The position numbers and the translations under genes were made by a program. A model generated the notes under the pieces. The model made no database searches, was not told where the DNA came from, and saw only the letters and a program-made list of their open reading frames with translations. From Rhodobium gokarnense (GTDB lineage: Bacteria > Pseudomonadota > Alphaproteobacteria > Rhizobiales > Rhodobiaceae), in NCBI RefSeq assembly GCF_025961475.1, contig NZ_JAOQNS010000002.1, positions 1-64,000 of the forward strand: a stretch of DNA of 64,000 bases, in the 5' to 3' direction. Position 1 is the stretch's first letter; the number at the start of each line of letters is the position of its first letter. Positions 29,291-38,187 of this stretch are shown here, in pieces.

Positions 29291-30373
29291 ATGAGTGAAG
29301 CAGCCACCCAACCGCGCATGCCCGACGAGGTCGGCGTACCGGATCCGTTCCAGTACATGCACCCGGTGATGAAGAAGAACTACGGCAACTGGGACTGGCA
29401 CGAGCGGCCGCGCCCGGGCGTCCTGCGCCACGTCTCCAAGGACGGCGAGTCGATCTACACCGTGCGCGCCGGCACCCAGCGCCAGATGGACCTCTATACC
29501 ATCCGCAAGCTGTGCGACATCGGCGACCAGTTCGCCGACGGCCACGTCCGCTTCACCACCCGCTCCAATATCGAGTTCCTGGTCGCCGACCCGGCCAAGG
29601 TCGATCCGCTGATCGAAAAGCTGCAGGCCGAGGGCTTCCCCGTCGGCGGCACCGGCAACTCCATCTCGATGATCTCGCATACGCAAGGCTGGCTGCACTG
29701 CGACATCCCCGGCACCGACGCCTCCGGCGTCGTCAAGAGCCTGATGGACCAGATGTATGACGACTTCATCAAGGAGGAGATGCCGAACCGCGTGCGCATC
29801 ACCACCTCCTGCTGCCAGATCAATTGCGGCGGCCAGGGCGACATCGCCATCAATGTCCAGTACACCAAGCCGCCGCGCATCAACCACGACCTCGTCGCCA
29901 ATGTCTGCGAGCGTCCGGCGGTCGTCGCGCGCTGCCCGGTGGCGGCGATCCGGCCGGCCATGGTCAACGGCAAGCCGTCGCTGGAAGTCGACGAGAAGAA
30001 GTGCATCTGCTGCGGCGCCTGCTATCCGCCGTGCCCGCCGATGCAGATCAACGGCGACGACTCCACCAAGCTGGCCATCTGGGTCGGCGGCAAGCATTCC
30101 AACGCCCGCTCCAAGCCGACCTTCCACAAGCTGGTGATGGCCAACCTGCCGAACAATCCGCCGCGCTGGCCGGAGGTGTCCGAGGTCGTCGGCAAGATCC
30201 TGAAGGCCTACAAGGACAACGCCAGGGACTGGGAGCGCATGGGCGAGTGGATCGAGCGCATCGGCTGGCCGCGCTTCTTCGAGCTTGCCGACCTGCCGTT
30301 CACCAAGCACCATCTCGATACCTGGACCGGCGCGCGCCACAACATGAACATGTCGGCGCACGTCCACTTCTAG
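29291..30373 (+). CDS. dsrB: Reverse-type dissimilatory sulfite reductase beta subunit
   Basis: A 360-residue partner of DsrA carrying the catalytic sirohaem site. Cluster ligands appear in TTSCCQINCGGQGD near residues 172-185, and the ferredoxin domain has CICCGACYPPCPP near 238-250. Conserved RFTTRSNIEFLV lies near 85. Its stop codon TAG coincides with the first bases of a palindromic repeat element (30370-30475). The start has a GGGGAG ribosome binding site. Confidence 0.95.
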   Translation: MSEAATQPRMPDEVGVPDPFQYMHPVMKKNYGNWDWHERPRPGVLRHVSKDGESIYTVRAGTQRQMDLYTIRKLCDIGDQFADGHVRFTTRSNIEFLVADPAKVDPLIEKLQAEGFPVGGTGNSISMISHTQGWLHCDIPGTDASGVVKSLMDQMYDDFIKEEMPNRVRITTSCCQINCGGQGDIAINVQYTKPPRINHDLVANVCERPAVVARCPVAAIRPAMVNGKPSLEVDEKKCICCGACYPPCPPMQINGDDSTKLAIWVGGKHSNARSKPTFHKLVMANLPNNPPRWPEVSEVVGKILKAYKDNARDWERMGEWIERIGWPRFFELADLPFTKHHLDTWTGARHNMNMSAHVHF

Positions 30374-30475
30374 AGCGTGTCTCCCAAAAGTGGGAACCGG
30401 TTTTGGGAAAAAGACACGCCCAGAAAAATGGATAGAGAACGGCGAGTGACTCAGTTGAAACGAGATGTTCTCTAG
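30370..30475. repeat. Composite palindromic repeat, copy 1 (overlaps dsrB stop)
   Basis: A 106-bp element bounded by CTAGAG (30370-30375) and CTCTAG (30470-30475). The left hairpin has outer arms GCGTGTCT (30375-30382) and AGACACGC (30412-30419) and inner arms CCCAAAA (30383-30389) and TTTTGGG (30401-30407). The right hairpin has AGAGAAC pairing with GTTCTCT. The CTAG at the left end contains the dsrB stop codon. The core AAAAGTGG..ACCGG recurs at 47645-47776. It resembles the palindromic intergenic repeats common in Hyphomicrobiales. Confidence 0.65.
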
Positions 30476-30571
30476 CCGAAGTCGCGAGCCGGGGACCGTC
30501 CTTCCGCCGCATCGTTTCTTGCCGGAAGCCGGCCCCCCTCGCCCGAATGTCGAACGGGGGGAGTTAAAGGG

Positions 30572-30964
30572 TTGAAGTTCGCAGTGCTGATCAACGAGGG
30601 GCCATACACGCACCAGGCGTCCGACTCGGCCTACCATTTCACCAAGGCCTGTCTGGACAAGGGGCACGAGGTCTTTCGCGTGTTCTTCTACAATGACGGC
30701 GTCAACAATGGCACGCGGCTGACGGTGCCGCCCCAGGACGACCGGAACCTGCAGAAGAACTGGACGGAGCTGGCCGAAAAGCACGACCTCGACATGGTCG
30801 TGTGCATCGCCGCCGCCCAGCGCCGCGGCATCCTCGACGAGAACGAGGCAAGGCGCCAGGGCAAGGACGCCGACAACATCGCGCCGGGCTTTCGGATTTC
30901 CGGCCTCGGCCAGCTCGTGGAGGCGGGCATTGCCGCCGACCGGCTCGTTGTGTTCGGCGACTGA
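30572..30964 (+). CDS. dsrE: Sulfurtransferase subunit DsrE
   Basis: A 130-residue DsrE/DsrF-fold protein; DsrE2F2H2 passes sulfur to DsrC. Cys78, in DLDMVVCIAAAQRRG, aligns with the essential persulfide-carrying Cys78 of Allochromatium DsrE. The start is a TTG with a GGGGGGAG-type ribosome binding site; no ATG would give a complete N-terminus. Presence of dsrEFH is a marker of the oxidative Dsr pathway. It is followed by dsrF after 11 bases. Confidence 0.92.
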   Translation: MKFAVLINEGPYTHQASDSAYHFTKACLDKGHEVFRVFFYNDGVNNGTRLTVPPQDDRNLQKNWTELAEKHDLDMVVCIAAAQRRGILDENEARRQGKDADNIAPGFRISGLGQLVEAGIAADRLVVFGD

Positions 30965-30975
30965 GGGAGGCGGAT

Positions 30976-31407
30976 ATGTCCATGGATGAAGAGATCGATA
31001 CCGAGGTCGTCAAGAAGTTCCTCTATGTGAATCGCAAGGCGCCCTACGGCACCATCTACGCCCTGGAGAGCCTGGAGGTCGTGCTGATCTCCGCCGCCTT
31101 CGACCAGGATGTCAGCCTCGCCTTCCTCGACGACGGCGTCTACCAGCTCGTCGACGGCCAGGACACCAAGGCGATCGGCATGAAGAACTTCTCGCCGACC
31201 TACCGGGCGCTCGGCGATTACGAGATCACCAAGCTGTTCGTGGAAAAGGAATCCCTCGACGAGCGCGGCCTCACCGAAGACGATCTGATGGAGATCATGT
31301 ATGAGGACGAGGACGACGACTGGGCCGAAAAGCCGTCGATCCGCATCGTCAGCCGCGACGAGATGGCCGCTATCATGGCCGACCAGGACGTGGTCCTGAG
31401 TTTCTGA
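30976..31407 (+). CDS. dsrF: Sulfurtransferase subunit DsrF
   Basis: A 143-residue DsrE-fold protein, the middle subunit of DsrEFH. The start at 30976 (MSMDEEIDTEVVKKFLYV) has GGGAGG about nine bases upstream. The sequence contains no Cys at all, so this subunit cannot itself carry persulfide and is probably structural here. A run of acidic residues (YEDEDDDW near 115) is conspicuous. Longer open reading in this frame reaches into dsrE and is not used. Confidence 0.9.
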   Translation: MSMDEEIDTEVVKKFLYVNRKAPYGTIYALESLEVVLISAAFDQDVSLAFLDDGVYQLVDGQDTKAIGMKNFSPTYRALGDYEITKLFVEKESLDERGLTEDDLMEIMYEDEDDDWAEKPSIRIVSRDEMAAIMADQDVVLSF

Positions 31408-31430
31408 GCGCGGCAAGGGAGATCAAGAAA

Positions 31431-31739
31431 ATGCCGACACTTCACACGGTCAACAAATCGCCCTTCGAGCGCACCGCCTTCGGCAGTTGCCTGAAGCACC
31501 TTGCCGCCGGCGACGCCGTCCTCGTCCTGGAGGACGGGGTGGTGGGCCTGCGCAAGGCGACGGCCTTTGCCGGCGACCTCGATGCGGTCAGCGGCGACCA
31601 CAAGCTCTATGCGCTGGGACCGGACCTCGACGCCCGCGGTCTGAAGGCGGACGATCTGGTTTCCGGTATTACCGTCGTCGACTATGACGGCTTCGTCGAT
31701 CTGGTTGCCGAACACGACAGAACACAAGCCTGGCTTTGA
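31431..31739 (+). CDS. dsrH: Sulfurtransferase subunit DsrH
   Basis: A 102-residue TusB/DsrH protein, third subunit of the DsrEFH hexamer. Cys20 (ERTAFGSCLKHL) corresponds to the conserved DsrH cysteine. It starts 23 bases past dsrF with an AGGGAG ribosome binding site and precedes dsrC by 103 bases. Confidence 0.9.
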   Translation: MPTLHTVNKSPFERTAFGSCLKHLAAGDAVLVLEDGVVGLRKATAFAGDLDAVSGDHKLYALGPDLDARGLKADDLVSGITVVDYDGFVDLVAEHDRTQAWL

Positions 31740-31842
31740 TCATTCGCAAGGCGCGATAAGCCTCGGCTAAGGTAAAAGCTTGGAGTTGCAAGAAGCGATA
31801 AAAGGCTTTGAGCGAAAAAGGGTAAGGAAGAGGAGCACACCC

Positions 31843-32175
31843 ATGTCCTATCAACTCAATGGCGCGACCATCGAGCACGACGAAGAGGGCTACCTGACCG
31901 ACATTTCGGTCTGGTCGAACGACCTGGCGGAAATCATCGCCAAGGACGAGAACATCGACATGACGCCCGAGCACTGGGAAGTCGTCAACTTCCTGCGGGA
32001 ATATTACGACGAATATCAGATCGCCCCGGCCATCCGTGTGCTCGTCAAGGCGCTGAAGAAGAAGTACGGCCCGGAAAAGGCCTCGAACAAGTACCTCTAC
32101 GAGCTGTTTCCGTACGGCCCGGCCAAGCAGGCCTGTAAGATCGCCGGTCTGCCGAAGCCGACGGGCTGCGTCTGA
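31843..32175 (+). CDS. dsrC: Sulfur carrier protein DsrC
   Basis: A 110-residue DsrC/TusE protein, the physiological sulfur-carrying partner of DsrAB. The flexible C-terminal arm keeps both redox cysteines: Cys98 and the penultimate Cys109, separated by ten residues (CKIAGLPKPTGC), the hallmark of true DsrC rather than TusE. The ATG at 31843 follows a GGAAGAGGAG ribosome binding site. Its substrate trisulfide is oxidised by DsrMKJOP encoded next. A hairpin follows in the 181-base gap to dsrM, which could raise dsrC message relative to downstream genes. Confidence 0.95.
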   Translation: MSYQLNGATIEHDEEGYLTDISVWSNDLAEIIAKDENIDMTPEHWEVVNFLREYYDEYQIAPAIRVLVKALKKKYGPEKASNKYLYELFPYGPAKQACKIAGLPKPTGCV

Positions 32176-32255
32176 TCGACGACAGCGCGGGATAAGGGAA
32201 ACCGGCCGCCCGATAAGGCCGGACCCGGCACCAGAAAGCGACCAGAAAGCCATGG

Positions 32256-32279
32256 CCTGACGGGGCCCGACGCCCCAGG
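32256..32279 (+). promoter_or_regulatory. Hairpin in the dsrC-dsrM gap
   Basis: GGGGC (32262-32266) pairs with GCCCC (32272-32276) inside weaker CCTG/CAGG outer pairs. No T run follows, so full termination is unlikely. A role in mRNA processing or stabilising upstream dsrC is inferred. Confidence 0.35.
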
Positions 32280-32356
32280 ATGAGGTCCATGCGAAATAAC
32301 GACGCGAATCGCCGTTCCGCCACCGCGGAGCGAGTGCGAGCCCGGGAGGAGTGCGC

Positions 32357-33091
32357 GTGCTGACGACGGCCTATGCCCTGCTGTTCTATTTCGCCACGAT
32401 CGTGCTGGTCGCAGGGCTCGCCTGGCGCATCTACGAGTACGCGACCGTCCCCGCGCCCTTAAAAATCCCGACGACGCCGGCGCCGACGACACGGCGCGGC
32501 GTCATCTTCCGCATGGGCCGCGAGGTCGTCCTCTTCGAAAGCCTCTTCAAGTCGAACAAGTGGATCTGGCTGTTCGGCTGGCTGTTCCATGTCGCGCTCG
32601 CCGTCGTCGTGCTGCGCCACCTGCGCTACTTCATCGAGCCGGTGTGGAGCTGGGTCGTGTTCGTGCAGCCCTTCGGCGTCTATGCCGGCTTTGCCATGGT
32701 CGTCGGGCTCCTCGGCCTTTGGGCGCGCCGCTTCCTCGTGCCGCGGGTGCGCTACATCTCCGCCCCGTCCGACCACCTGATGCTGGCGCTGATCGTCGCC
32801 ATCGGCCTCTCCGGCCTTGCCATGAAGTTCGTCGCCCGCACCGACATCGTCGCGGTCAAGGCGTTCTTCCTCGGCCTGGTGCGCTTCGATCCGCAGCCGC
32901 TGCCGGCCGACCCGGCGCTCCTCGTCCACCTGACGCTGGTCGCGCTGTTGATGATCATCTTCCCGTTCTCCAAGCTGCTGCATGCGCCCGGCGTCTTCTT
33001 CTCGCCGTCGCGCAACCAGGTCGACAATCCGCGCGAGCGGCGTCACCTGGCGGCCTGGGCGGCGCGGATGGACCGCCAGCCGGGCGAATAG
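32357..33091 (+). CDS. dsrM: DsrM, haem b membrane subunit of DsrMKJOP
   Basis: About 244 residues with five or so membrane helices, related to NarI, carrying haem b and contacting quinone. The GTG at 32357 is chosen because the GGGAGGAG ribosome binding site lies about six bases upstream; a GTG at 32351 directly abuts it and is less likely. Conserved His occur in LFHVALAVVVLRHLRYF near residue 80 and in HLTLVALLMIIFPFSKLLHAP near 195-215. It forms the core module with DsrK, which starts 18 bases later. Confidence 0.9.
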   Translation: MLTTAYALLFYFATIVLVAGLAWRIYEYATVPAPLKIPTTPAPTTRRGVIFRMGREVVLFESLFKSNKWIWLFGWLFHVALAVVVLRHLRYFIEPVWSWVVFVQPFGVYAGFAMVVGLLGLWARRFLVPRVRYISAPSDHLMLALIVAIGLSGLAMKFVARTDIVAVKAFFLGLVRFDPQPLPADPALLVHLTLVALLMIIFPFSKLLHAPGVFFSPSRNQVDNPRERRHLAAWAARMDRQPGE

Positions 33092-33109
33092 GGACAAGGA
33101 GAAGCCGCA

Positions 33110-34720
33110 ATGGCCGACGCCGACACCATCGACCGCCCCGAGGCAACGGAGCTCCCCGATCCCTTGGAGATGCCGACGCTGTGCCCCGGCGCGATGGCGG
33201 GGTCGAACCCCTATCCGGCCAAGCCCGACCACAACACGGCCCTCGGCTTTCCCGGCGAACTGGTCGACGACTGGCACGACCGCGCCATCGACAAGATGGG
33301 CGAGCTCCTTGGCAAATACCGCTCCTTCCGGGTCTATCTCGACAGCTGCGTCAAATGCGGCGCCTGCACCGACAAATGCCATTATTTCCTCGGCTCGGGC
33401 GACCCCAAGAACATGCCGGTGGCGCGCCAGGACCTCCTGCGCAAGGTCTACCGGCGACACTTCACCCTCGCCGGCAAGTATTTCCCCAAGCTCGTCGGCG
33501 CCGCCGACCTGACGGAAGACGTGCTCGACGACTGGTATTCCTATTTCCACCAGTGCTCCCAGTGCCGCCGCTGCTCGGTGTTCTGCCCCTACGGCATCGA
33601 CACCGCCGAGATTTCCATGGCCGCCCGCGAGATCCTCGACACCGTCGGCAAGGGCCAGAAATACTGCAACGAAATCCTCGGCAAGGTGCACAAGATCGGC
33701 AACAATCTGGGCCTGCCCGAGCCGGCGCTGCAAGCCACCCTTGAGGACCTGGAAGAGGACATCGAGGACGAGACCGGCGTGCCGGTGAAGCTCCCCCTCA
33801 ATGTCGAGGGCGCGGACATCCTCCTCATCACGCCGAGCGCCGACTTCTTCGCCGAGCCGCATATCGACGGCCTCATCGGCTACGCCAAGGTGTTCCACCA
33901 GGCGGGCGTCTCCTGGACGCTCTCGTCCTACGCCTCCGAAGCCGCCAACTTCGCCATGTTCATCGGCTCCTACGACCAGATGCGCGAGGTCGCGCTCCGC
34001 ATCCGCAAGGCCGCCCTCGACCTCGGCGTCAAGCGCATCGTCGTCGGCGAGTGCGGCCATGCCTGGCGCGTCGCCTATTCGTTCTGGAACACGCTGGCCG
34101 GGCCCTTCGACTTCCTCGACCCGAACTACCCGATCCCGCAGCACATCTGCGAGTTCACATACGATCTGATCCAGAAGGGCCAGCTCACCTTCGACAAGTC
34201 GAAGAACGACCACATGACGCTGACCTTCCACGATTCCTGCAACGTCTCGCGGGCCTCGCGCATGGGCGACATGCCGGGCGGCCAGTTCGAGATCCCGCGG
34301 GCGATCATCAAGGCGGTCTGCAACAACTATGTGGACATGGCCCCGGACACGATCCGCGAGTCGACCTTCTGCTGCGGCGGCGGCGGCGGGCTCCTCACCG
34401 ACGAGATCATGGACATCCGCAAGAAGGGCGCGCAGCCGCGCATGCGGGCGCTGCGCCAGGTCGCCGACGAGAACGGCGTGACCCACATGGCCGCCATCTG
34501 CGCCATCTGCAAGACCCAGTTCACCAAGGTGATGCCGGAGTTCGGCTTCGACCGGGAATCGATCGTCAGCGTCCACCAGCTCGTCTCCAACGCCATCATC
34601 CTCGATCCGCCGGAAGACGCCGGCGAACCGGAGGAGGACGACGAGGACGAGGTGACGGTGGCAGTCGAGGCGGCAACGGAATCGGAAGAAGCGGTCCAGG
34701 CCGCCGCAGACGAAAAATAA
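33110..34720 (+). CDS. dsrK: DsrK, HdrD-like iron-sulfur subunit
   Basis: A 536-residue cytoplasmic protein related to heterodisulfide reductase HdrD; it is thought to act on the DsrC disulfide or trisulfide. Two ferredoxin motifs are seen, CVKCGACTDKC near residues 80-90 and CSQCRRCSVFC near 147-157. CCG-domain cysteines follow: DSCNVSR near 374, STFCCGGGGG near 417, and AAICAICKTQ near 460. The C-terminal 35 residues are an acidic Glu/Asp tail. It lies between dsrM and dsrL; the 178-base gap to dsrL holds nothing recognisable. Confidence 0.94.
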   Translation: MADADTIDRPEATELPDPLEMPTLCPGAMAGSNPYPAKPDHNTALGFPGELVDDWHDRAIDKMGELLGKYRSFRVYLDSCVKCGACTDKCHYFLGSGDPKNMPVARQDLLRKVYRRHFTLAGKYFPKLVGAADLTEDVLDDWYSYFHQCSQCRRCSVFCPYGIDTAEISMAAREILDTVGKGQKYCNEILGKVHKIGNNLGLPEPALQATLEDLEEDIEDETGVPVKLPLNVEGADILLITPSADFFAEPHIDGLIGYAKVFHQAGVSWTLSSYASEAANFAMFIGSYDQMREVALRIRKAALDLGVKRIVVGECGHAWRVAYSFWNTLAGPFDFLDPNYPIPQHICEFTYDLIQKGQLTFDKSKNDHMTLTFHDSCNVSRASRMGDMPGGQFEIPRAIIKAVCNNYVDMAPDTIRESTFCCGGGGGLLTDEIMDIRKKGAQPRMRALRQVADENGVTHMAAICAICKTQFTKVMPEFGFDRESIVSVHQLVSNAIILDPPEDAGEPEEDDEDEVTVAVEAATESEEAVQAAADEK

Positions 34721-34898
34721 GACCGCCAGAGGCGGCACCACGACCGGGCGGCCTTGAAGGGGCGCCCGCAAATGAAACGGCGGGGAAGACGGAATACGCG
34801 CCGACGCCCTGCATGATCCGGGAGACGTTCCGTCCCGACACCGGGAATTGGAACGGCGTCATGCGGGCCCCAAGGGCGACGCGATGGAGGAAACGACA

Positions 34899-36845
34899 AT
34901 GACCAAGCCGCTCGACGACACGAAGCTGACCTACCGGCGGTTCCAGGACGGCGACAGTGCGCCGCCGCCGCTGGAGGAAAAGATCTTCCAGGCGGACCAC
35001 TCCTACAAGTGCCCGACCTACGTCCACCGCACGCCGCCGTGCCAGGGCTCGTGCCCGTCCGGCCACGAGATCCGGGGTTGGCTGGCCATTGCCCGCGGCA
35101 TGGACAAGCCGACCGAAGAGGGCATGACCTGGCAGCAATACGCCTTCGACCGGATGATGCAGGCGAACCCGTTCCCCTCCGTCATGGGCCGGGTCTGCCC
35201 CGCCCCGTGCGAGGACGGCTGTAACCGCAACGAGGTCGATGACTTCGTCGGCATCAACGCCGTCGAACAGTATGTCGGCGACTGGGCGATCCTGAACGGG
35301 CTGAAGGGCAAGGGCCCCGAGACCGAGACCGGCAAGAAGGTCGCCGTCGTCGGCGGCGGACCGGCCGGCCTGTCGGCCGCCTTTTTCCTGCGCCAGAAGG
35401 GCCACGGCGTCACCGTGTTCGAGGCCCACGACCACCTCGGCGGCATGATGCGCTACGGCATTCCGGGCTACCGCACGCCGCGCGCCATGGTCGATGCGGA
35501 GATCCAGCGCATCCTCGACCTCGGCGTCGAGGCCCGCCTCAACACCCGCATCGGCGAGGACATCAAGGTCGAGGAGTTGGAGCGCGACTTTGATGCCATC
35601 TTCTGGGCCGTCGGCGCCCAGGCCGGCCGGCCGCTGCCGGTGCCCGGCTTCGACGCGCCGAACTGCATTTCCGGCGTCGAGTTCCTCGATGCCTTCAACC
35701 AGGGCTGGGTGGTCCATACGGCGCAGAAGATCGTCGTCGTCGGCGGTGGCGACACCTCCATCGACGTCGCCTCCGTCGCCCGCCGCCTCGGCCACATCCA
35801 GACCGTCCATCCCAAGGACAACACCGACCCGGGCATGCTCGGCTATACCGCCCACGACGTTGCCGGCACCATCGCCCGCGAGGGCGTCACCGCGGTGCTG
35901 ACCTCGCTGTTCCCGATCGAGGGCATGACGGCGGCCGCCCGCGAGCGCGAGGATGCGCTGCGCGAAGGCGTCGACATCAAGGGCGGGGTGATGCCGCTGG
36001 AGGTCATCAAGGGTCCGGACGGCCGCGCCGTCGCCCTGAAGATGTGCGAATGCGACATGGACGGCATGAAGCCGATCCCGCGCGAGGGCACCGAGTTCGA
36101 GATCGAATGCGACATCGTCGTCTCGGCCATCGGCCAGATGGGCGAACTGACGGGCGATCTGGAAAGCCTCGACAACGGCCGCGGCTTCATCGACACCGAC
36201 GCCGTCTTCCGGGTGAAAGGCAAGGACAAGCACTTCGCCGGCGGCGACATCCTGCGCCCGCACCTTTTGACGACGGCCATCGGCCACGGCTCGGTCGCCG
36301 CCGAATGCATCGACGGCTATCTCGCGGGCACCCTGAAGGACAAGCGCCCGAAGGTCGACGTTCACCACTTCAACCTCCTGAACGAGCTGCACCAGCGCAA
36401 ACTCGATCCGGAACCCTACGGCCACGTGCAGACCCGCGGCACCAATGAGGCCGGCTTTGCGATCCACAATTACGAGGACCGCTCCAAGGCCCAGATCATC
36501 CCGCACGACGAGCTGTTCCTCGGCCACTTCAAATACGAGCCGCGGGCCGTGCGCGAGGAAATCCACATCGCGGGCGATGCTGTCGTTGGCAATTTCGACG
36601 AGCGCCTCGTCGGCCTCACCGAAGAGCAGGCGCAGGCCGAGGGCAAGCGCTGCATGAGCTGCGGCATGTGCTTCGAATGCGACAACTGCGTGATCTTCTG
36701 CCCCCAGGACGCCGTGTTCCGGGTCAAGAAGGACAACCGTGCGGTCGGCCGCTACGTCGACACCGACTATGCCAAGTGCATCGGCTGCCACATCTGCCAG
36801 GACGTCTGCCCGTCCGGCTACATCCAGATGGGCCTCGGGGAGTAG
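34899..36845 (+). CDS. dsrL: DsrL, NAD(P)-linked oxidoreductase
   Basis: A 648-residue iron-sulfur flavoprotein that couples DsrAB chemistry to NAD(P)H and is essential for sulfur oxidation in Allochromatium. The ATG at 34899 has GGAGGAAA just upstream; two earlier in-frame ATGs lack this. The N-terminal Cys motif is CQGSCPSGHE near residue 47. The FAD site is GGGPAGLSAAFFL near 152, and the NAD(P) site is GGGDTSIDVASVA near 284. The C-terminal ferredoxin domain has CMSCGMCFECDNC and CIGCHICQDVC. Having this C-terminal domain fits the sulfur-oxidiser DsrL-1 type. Confidence 0.93.
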   Translation: MTKPLDDTKLTYRRFQDGDSAPPPLEEKIFQADHSYKCPTYVHRTPPCQGSCPSGHEIRGWLAIARGMDKPTEEGMTWQQYAFDRMMQANPFPSVMGRVCPAPCEDGCNRNEVDDFVGINAVEQYVGDWAILNGLKGKGPETETGKKVAVVGGGPAGLSAAFFLRQKGHGVTVFEAHDHLGGMMRYGIPGYRTPRAMVDAEIQRILDLGVEARLNTRIGEDIKVEELERDFDAIFWAVGAQAGRPLPVPGFDAPNCISGVEFLDAFNQGWVVHTAQKIVVVGGGDTSIDVASVARRLGHIQTVHPKDNTDPGMLGYTAHDVAGTIAREGVTAVLTSLFPIEGMTAAAREREDALREGVDIKGGVMPLEVIKGPDGRAVALKMCECDMDGMKPIPREGTEFEIECDIVVSAIGQMGELTGDLESLDNGRGFIDTDAVFRVKGKDKHFAGGDILRPHLLTTAIGHGSVAAECIDGYLAGTLKDKRPKVDVHHFNLLNELHQRKLDPEPYGHVQTRGTNEAGFAIHNYEDRSKAQIIPHDELFLGHFKYEPRAVREEIHIAGDAVVGNFDERLVGLTEEQAQAEGKRCMSCGMCFECDNCVIFCPQDAVFRVKKDNRAVGRYVDTDYAKCIGCHICQDVCPSGYIQMGLGE

Positions 36846-36852
36846 CGGCTTC

Positions 36853-37359
36853 ATGTCTGGTGGTATTTGGTATCGCGTGAAAAGGGGTCTGCCGGCTCTC
36901 GTCGTCGCACTGGCGGCGATGGTGGTCCTGGTTGCGGCGGGAGCGACCGGGGCCCGTGCCGGCGACGTGCCGGTTCCTGAGCCGGCAAAGGGCGCCGGCG
37001 AGGCTTGCGTAGCCGATACCGCCTTCATGCGCCGCTACCACATGCAGATGCTGGTCCACCAGCGCCGGGACACCGTGCATGAGGGCATCCGCACCGAACA
37101 GTTCTCGCTGAAGGGCTGCATCGAGTGCCATCAGGTCAAGGGCGAGGATGGCGCCGCGGTAAAGGTCAGCGACAGCCGCCATTTCTGCCGCTCCTGCCAC
37201 GACTACGCCGCCGTCAGCATCGACTGCTTCGAGTGCCATGCCTCCGTGCCGGAGGAGGCGGGTAAATCCGCCGCGGCGGCTGAGCCGGAAAACGAAGCGG
37301 TCGCCGCTCTCGGTGCCTATGTCCACGGCAAAACGACAGGGGAGGGAGCGGCGAAATGA
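36853..37359 (+). CDS. dsrJ: DsrJ, periplasmic trihaem cytochrome c
   Basis: A 168-residue exported cytochrome. One N-terminal hydrophobic segment (about residues 13-35) acts as signal or anchor. Three haem c sites are visible: CIECH near residue 90, CRSCH near 113 and CFECH near 126. A Cys before the first haem (GEACVADT near 51) matches the position of the unusual axial Cys ligand of DsrJ. It starts seven bases after dsrL, with its ribosome binding site inside the dsrL end, and overlaps dsrO by four bases. Confidence 0.93.
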   Translation: MSGGIWYRVKRGLPALVVALAAMVVLVAAGATGARAGDVPVPEPAKGAGEACVADTAFMRRYHMQMLVHQRRDTVHEGIRTEQFSLKGCIECHQVKGEDGAAVKVSDSRHFCRSCHDYAAVSIDCFECHASVPEEAGKSAAAAEPENEAVAALGAYVHGKTTGEGAAK

Positions 37360-38141
37360 GCAAGTGTTCTCCGTCCTGCACCTGCGGCGCGCCGGACGAG
37401 CGCCCGGTCGACGCCGCGCGCCGGTCGTTCCTGAAGACAGCCGCCACAGCCGGTGCCGTCGCGCTCGCGCCCGGCGTCACGCTCTATGTGGTCGGCGGCC
37501 GGGCCGAGGCCCGCGCGCCTGACCAGCCGGTCGATCCGAAAAAGCGCTGGGGCATGCTGGTCGACGTGTCCAAATGCACCGAGGACTGCTCGGCCTGCGT
37601 CACCGCCTGCCGCACCGAGAACGGCCTCGGCGCGCTCGACGATCCGAAGATCGACGCCCAGTGGATCCGCAAGGTCGAGGTCAACGATCCGGCGACCGGC
37701 TACAGCCGCTCGCTGCCCGTCATGTGCCAGCACTGCGCCGAGCCGCCCTGCGTCGACGTCTGCCCGACCGGCGCCTCGTTCAAGCGCGACGACGGCATCG
37801 TCCTTGTCGACAAGCACATCTGCATCGGCTGCCGCTATTGCATGATGGCTTGCCCCTACAAGGCGCGCTCCTTCGTCCACGAACCGCTGAGCGACCAGAA
37901 GCCCTACGCCCCGCGCGGCAAGGGCACGGTGGAATCCTGCACCCTCTGCGTCCACAAGGTCGATGCCGGCGAGCTGCCGGCCTGCGTCACGGCCTGCGCC
38001 ACCGAGGGCAACGGCGCCCTCGTCTTCGGCGACCTCAACGATCCGGAAAGCGATATCGCCAAGCGCCTCAAGGCCTATCCGACCCGCCAGATCCGCGCCG
38101 ACCTCGGTGTCGATCCGGGCGTCCACTACCAGGGGCTTTGA
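37356..38141 (+). CDS. dsrO: DsrO, periplasmic iron-sulfur subunit
   Basis: A 261-residue ferredoxin-like protein with a Tat signal (ARRSFLKTAATAGAVALAPG, about residues 21-40), so it is exported folded. Cluster motifs are CTEDCSACVTAC near 70, CQHCAEPPCVDVC near 127, CIGCRYCMMACP near 160, and CTLC with CVTACATEG near 195-215. A Cys-rich N-terminus (CSPSCTC, residues 4-10) precedes the Tat motif. It passes electrons between DsrJ and DsrP. Confidence 0.93.
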   Translation: MSKCSPSCTCGAPDERPVDAARRSFLKTAATAGAVALAPGVTLYVVGGRAEARAPDQPVDPKKRWGMLVDVSKCTEDCSACVTACRTENGLGALDDPKIDAQWIRKVEVNDPATGYSRSLPVMCQHCAEPPCVDVCPTGASFKRDDGIVLVDKHICIGCRYCMMACPYKARSFVHEPLSDQKPYAPRGKGTVESCTLCVHKVDAGELPACVTACATEGNGALVFGDLNDPESDIAKRLKAYPTRQIRADLGVDPGVHYQGL

Positions 38142-38187
38142 GCGATGGCCGAGGCAAGAATGCAAACGACGCGGGGAGGCGTCTGAC

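Noticed and set aside
29167-29298. Short frame starting MKKARPATSA between dsrA and dsrB, ending over the dsrB start
   Set aside because: It coincides with the nested hairpin, has no ribosome binding site of note and a biased Arg/Ala composition.
32459-34771. Minus-strand open frame of 770 codons opposite dsrM and dsrK
   Set aside because: Spans two certain genes in reverse and shows no family features.
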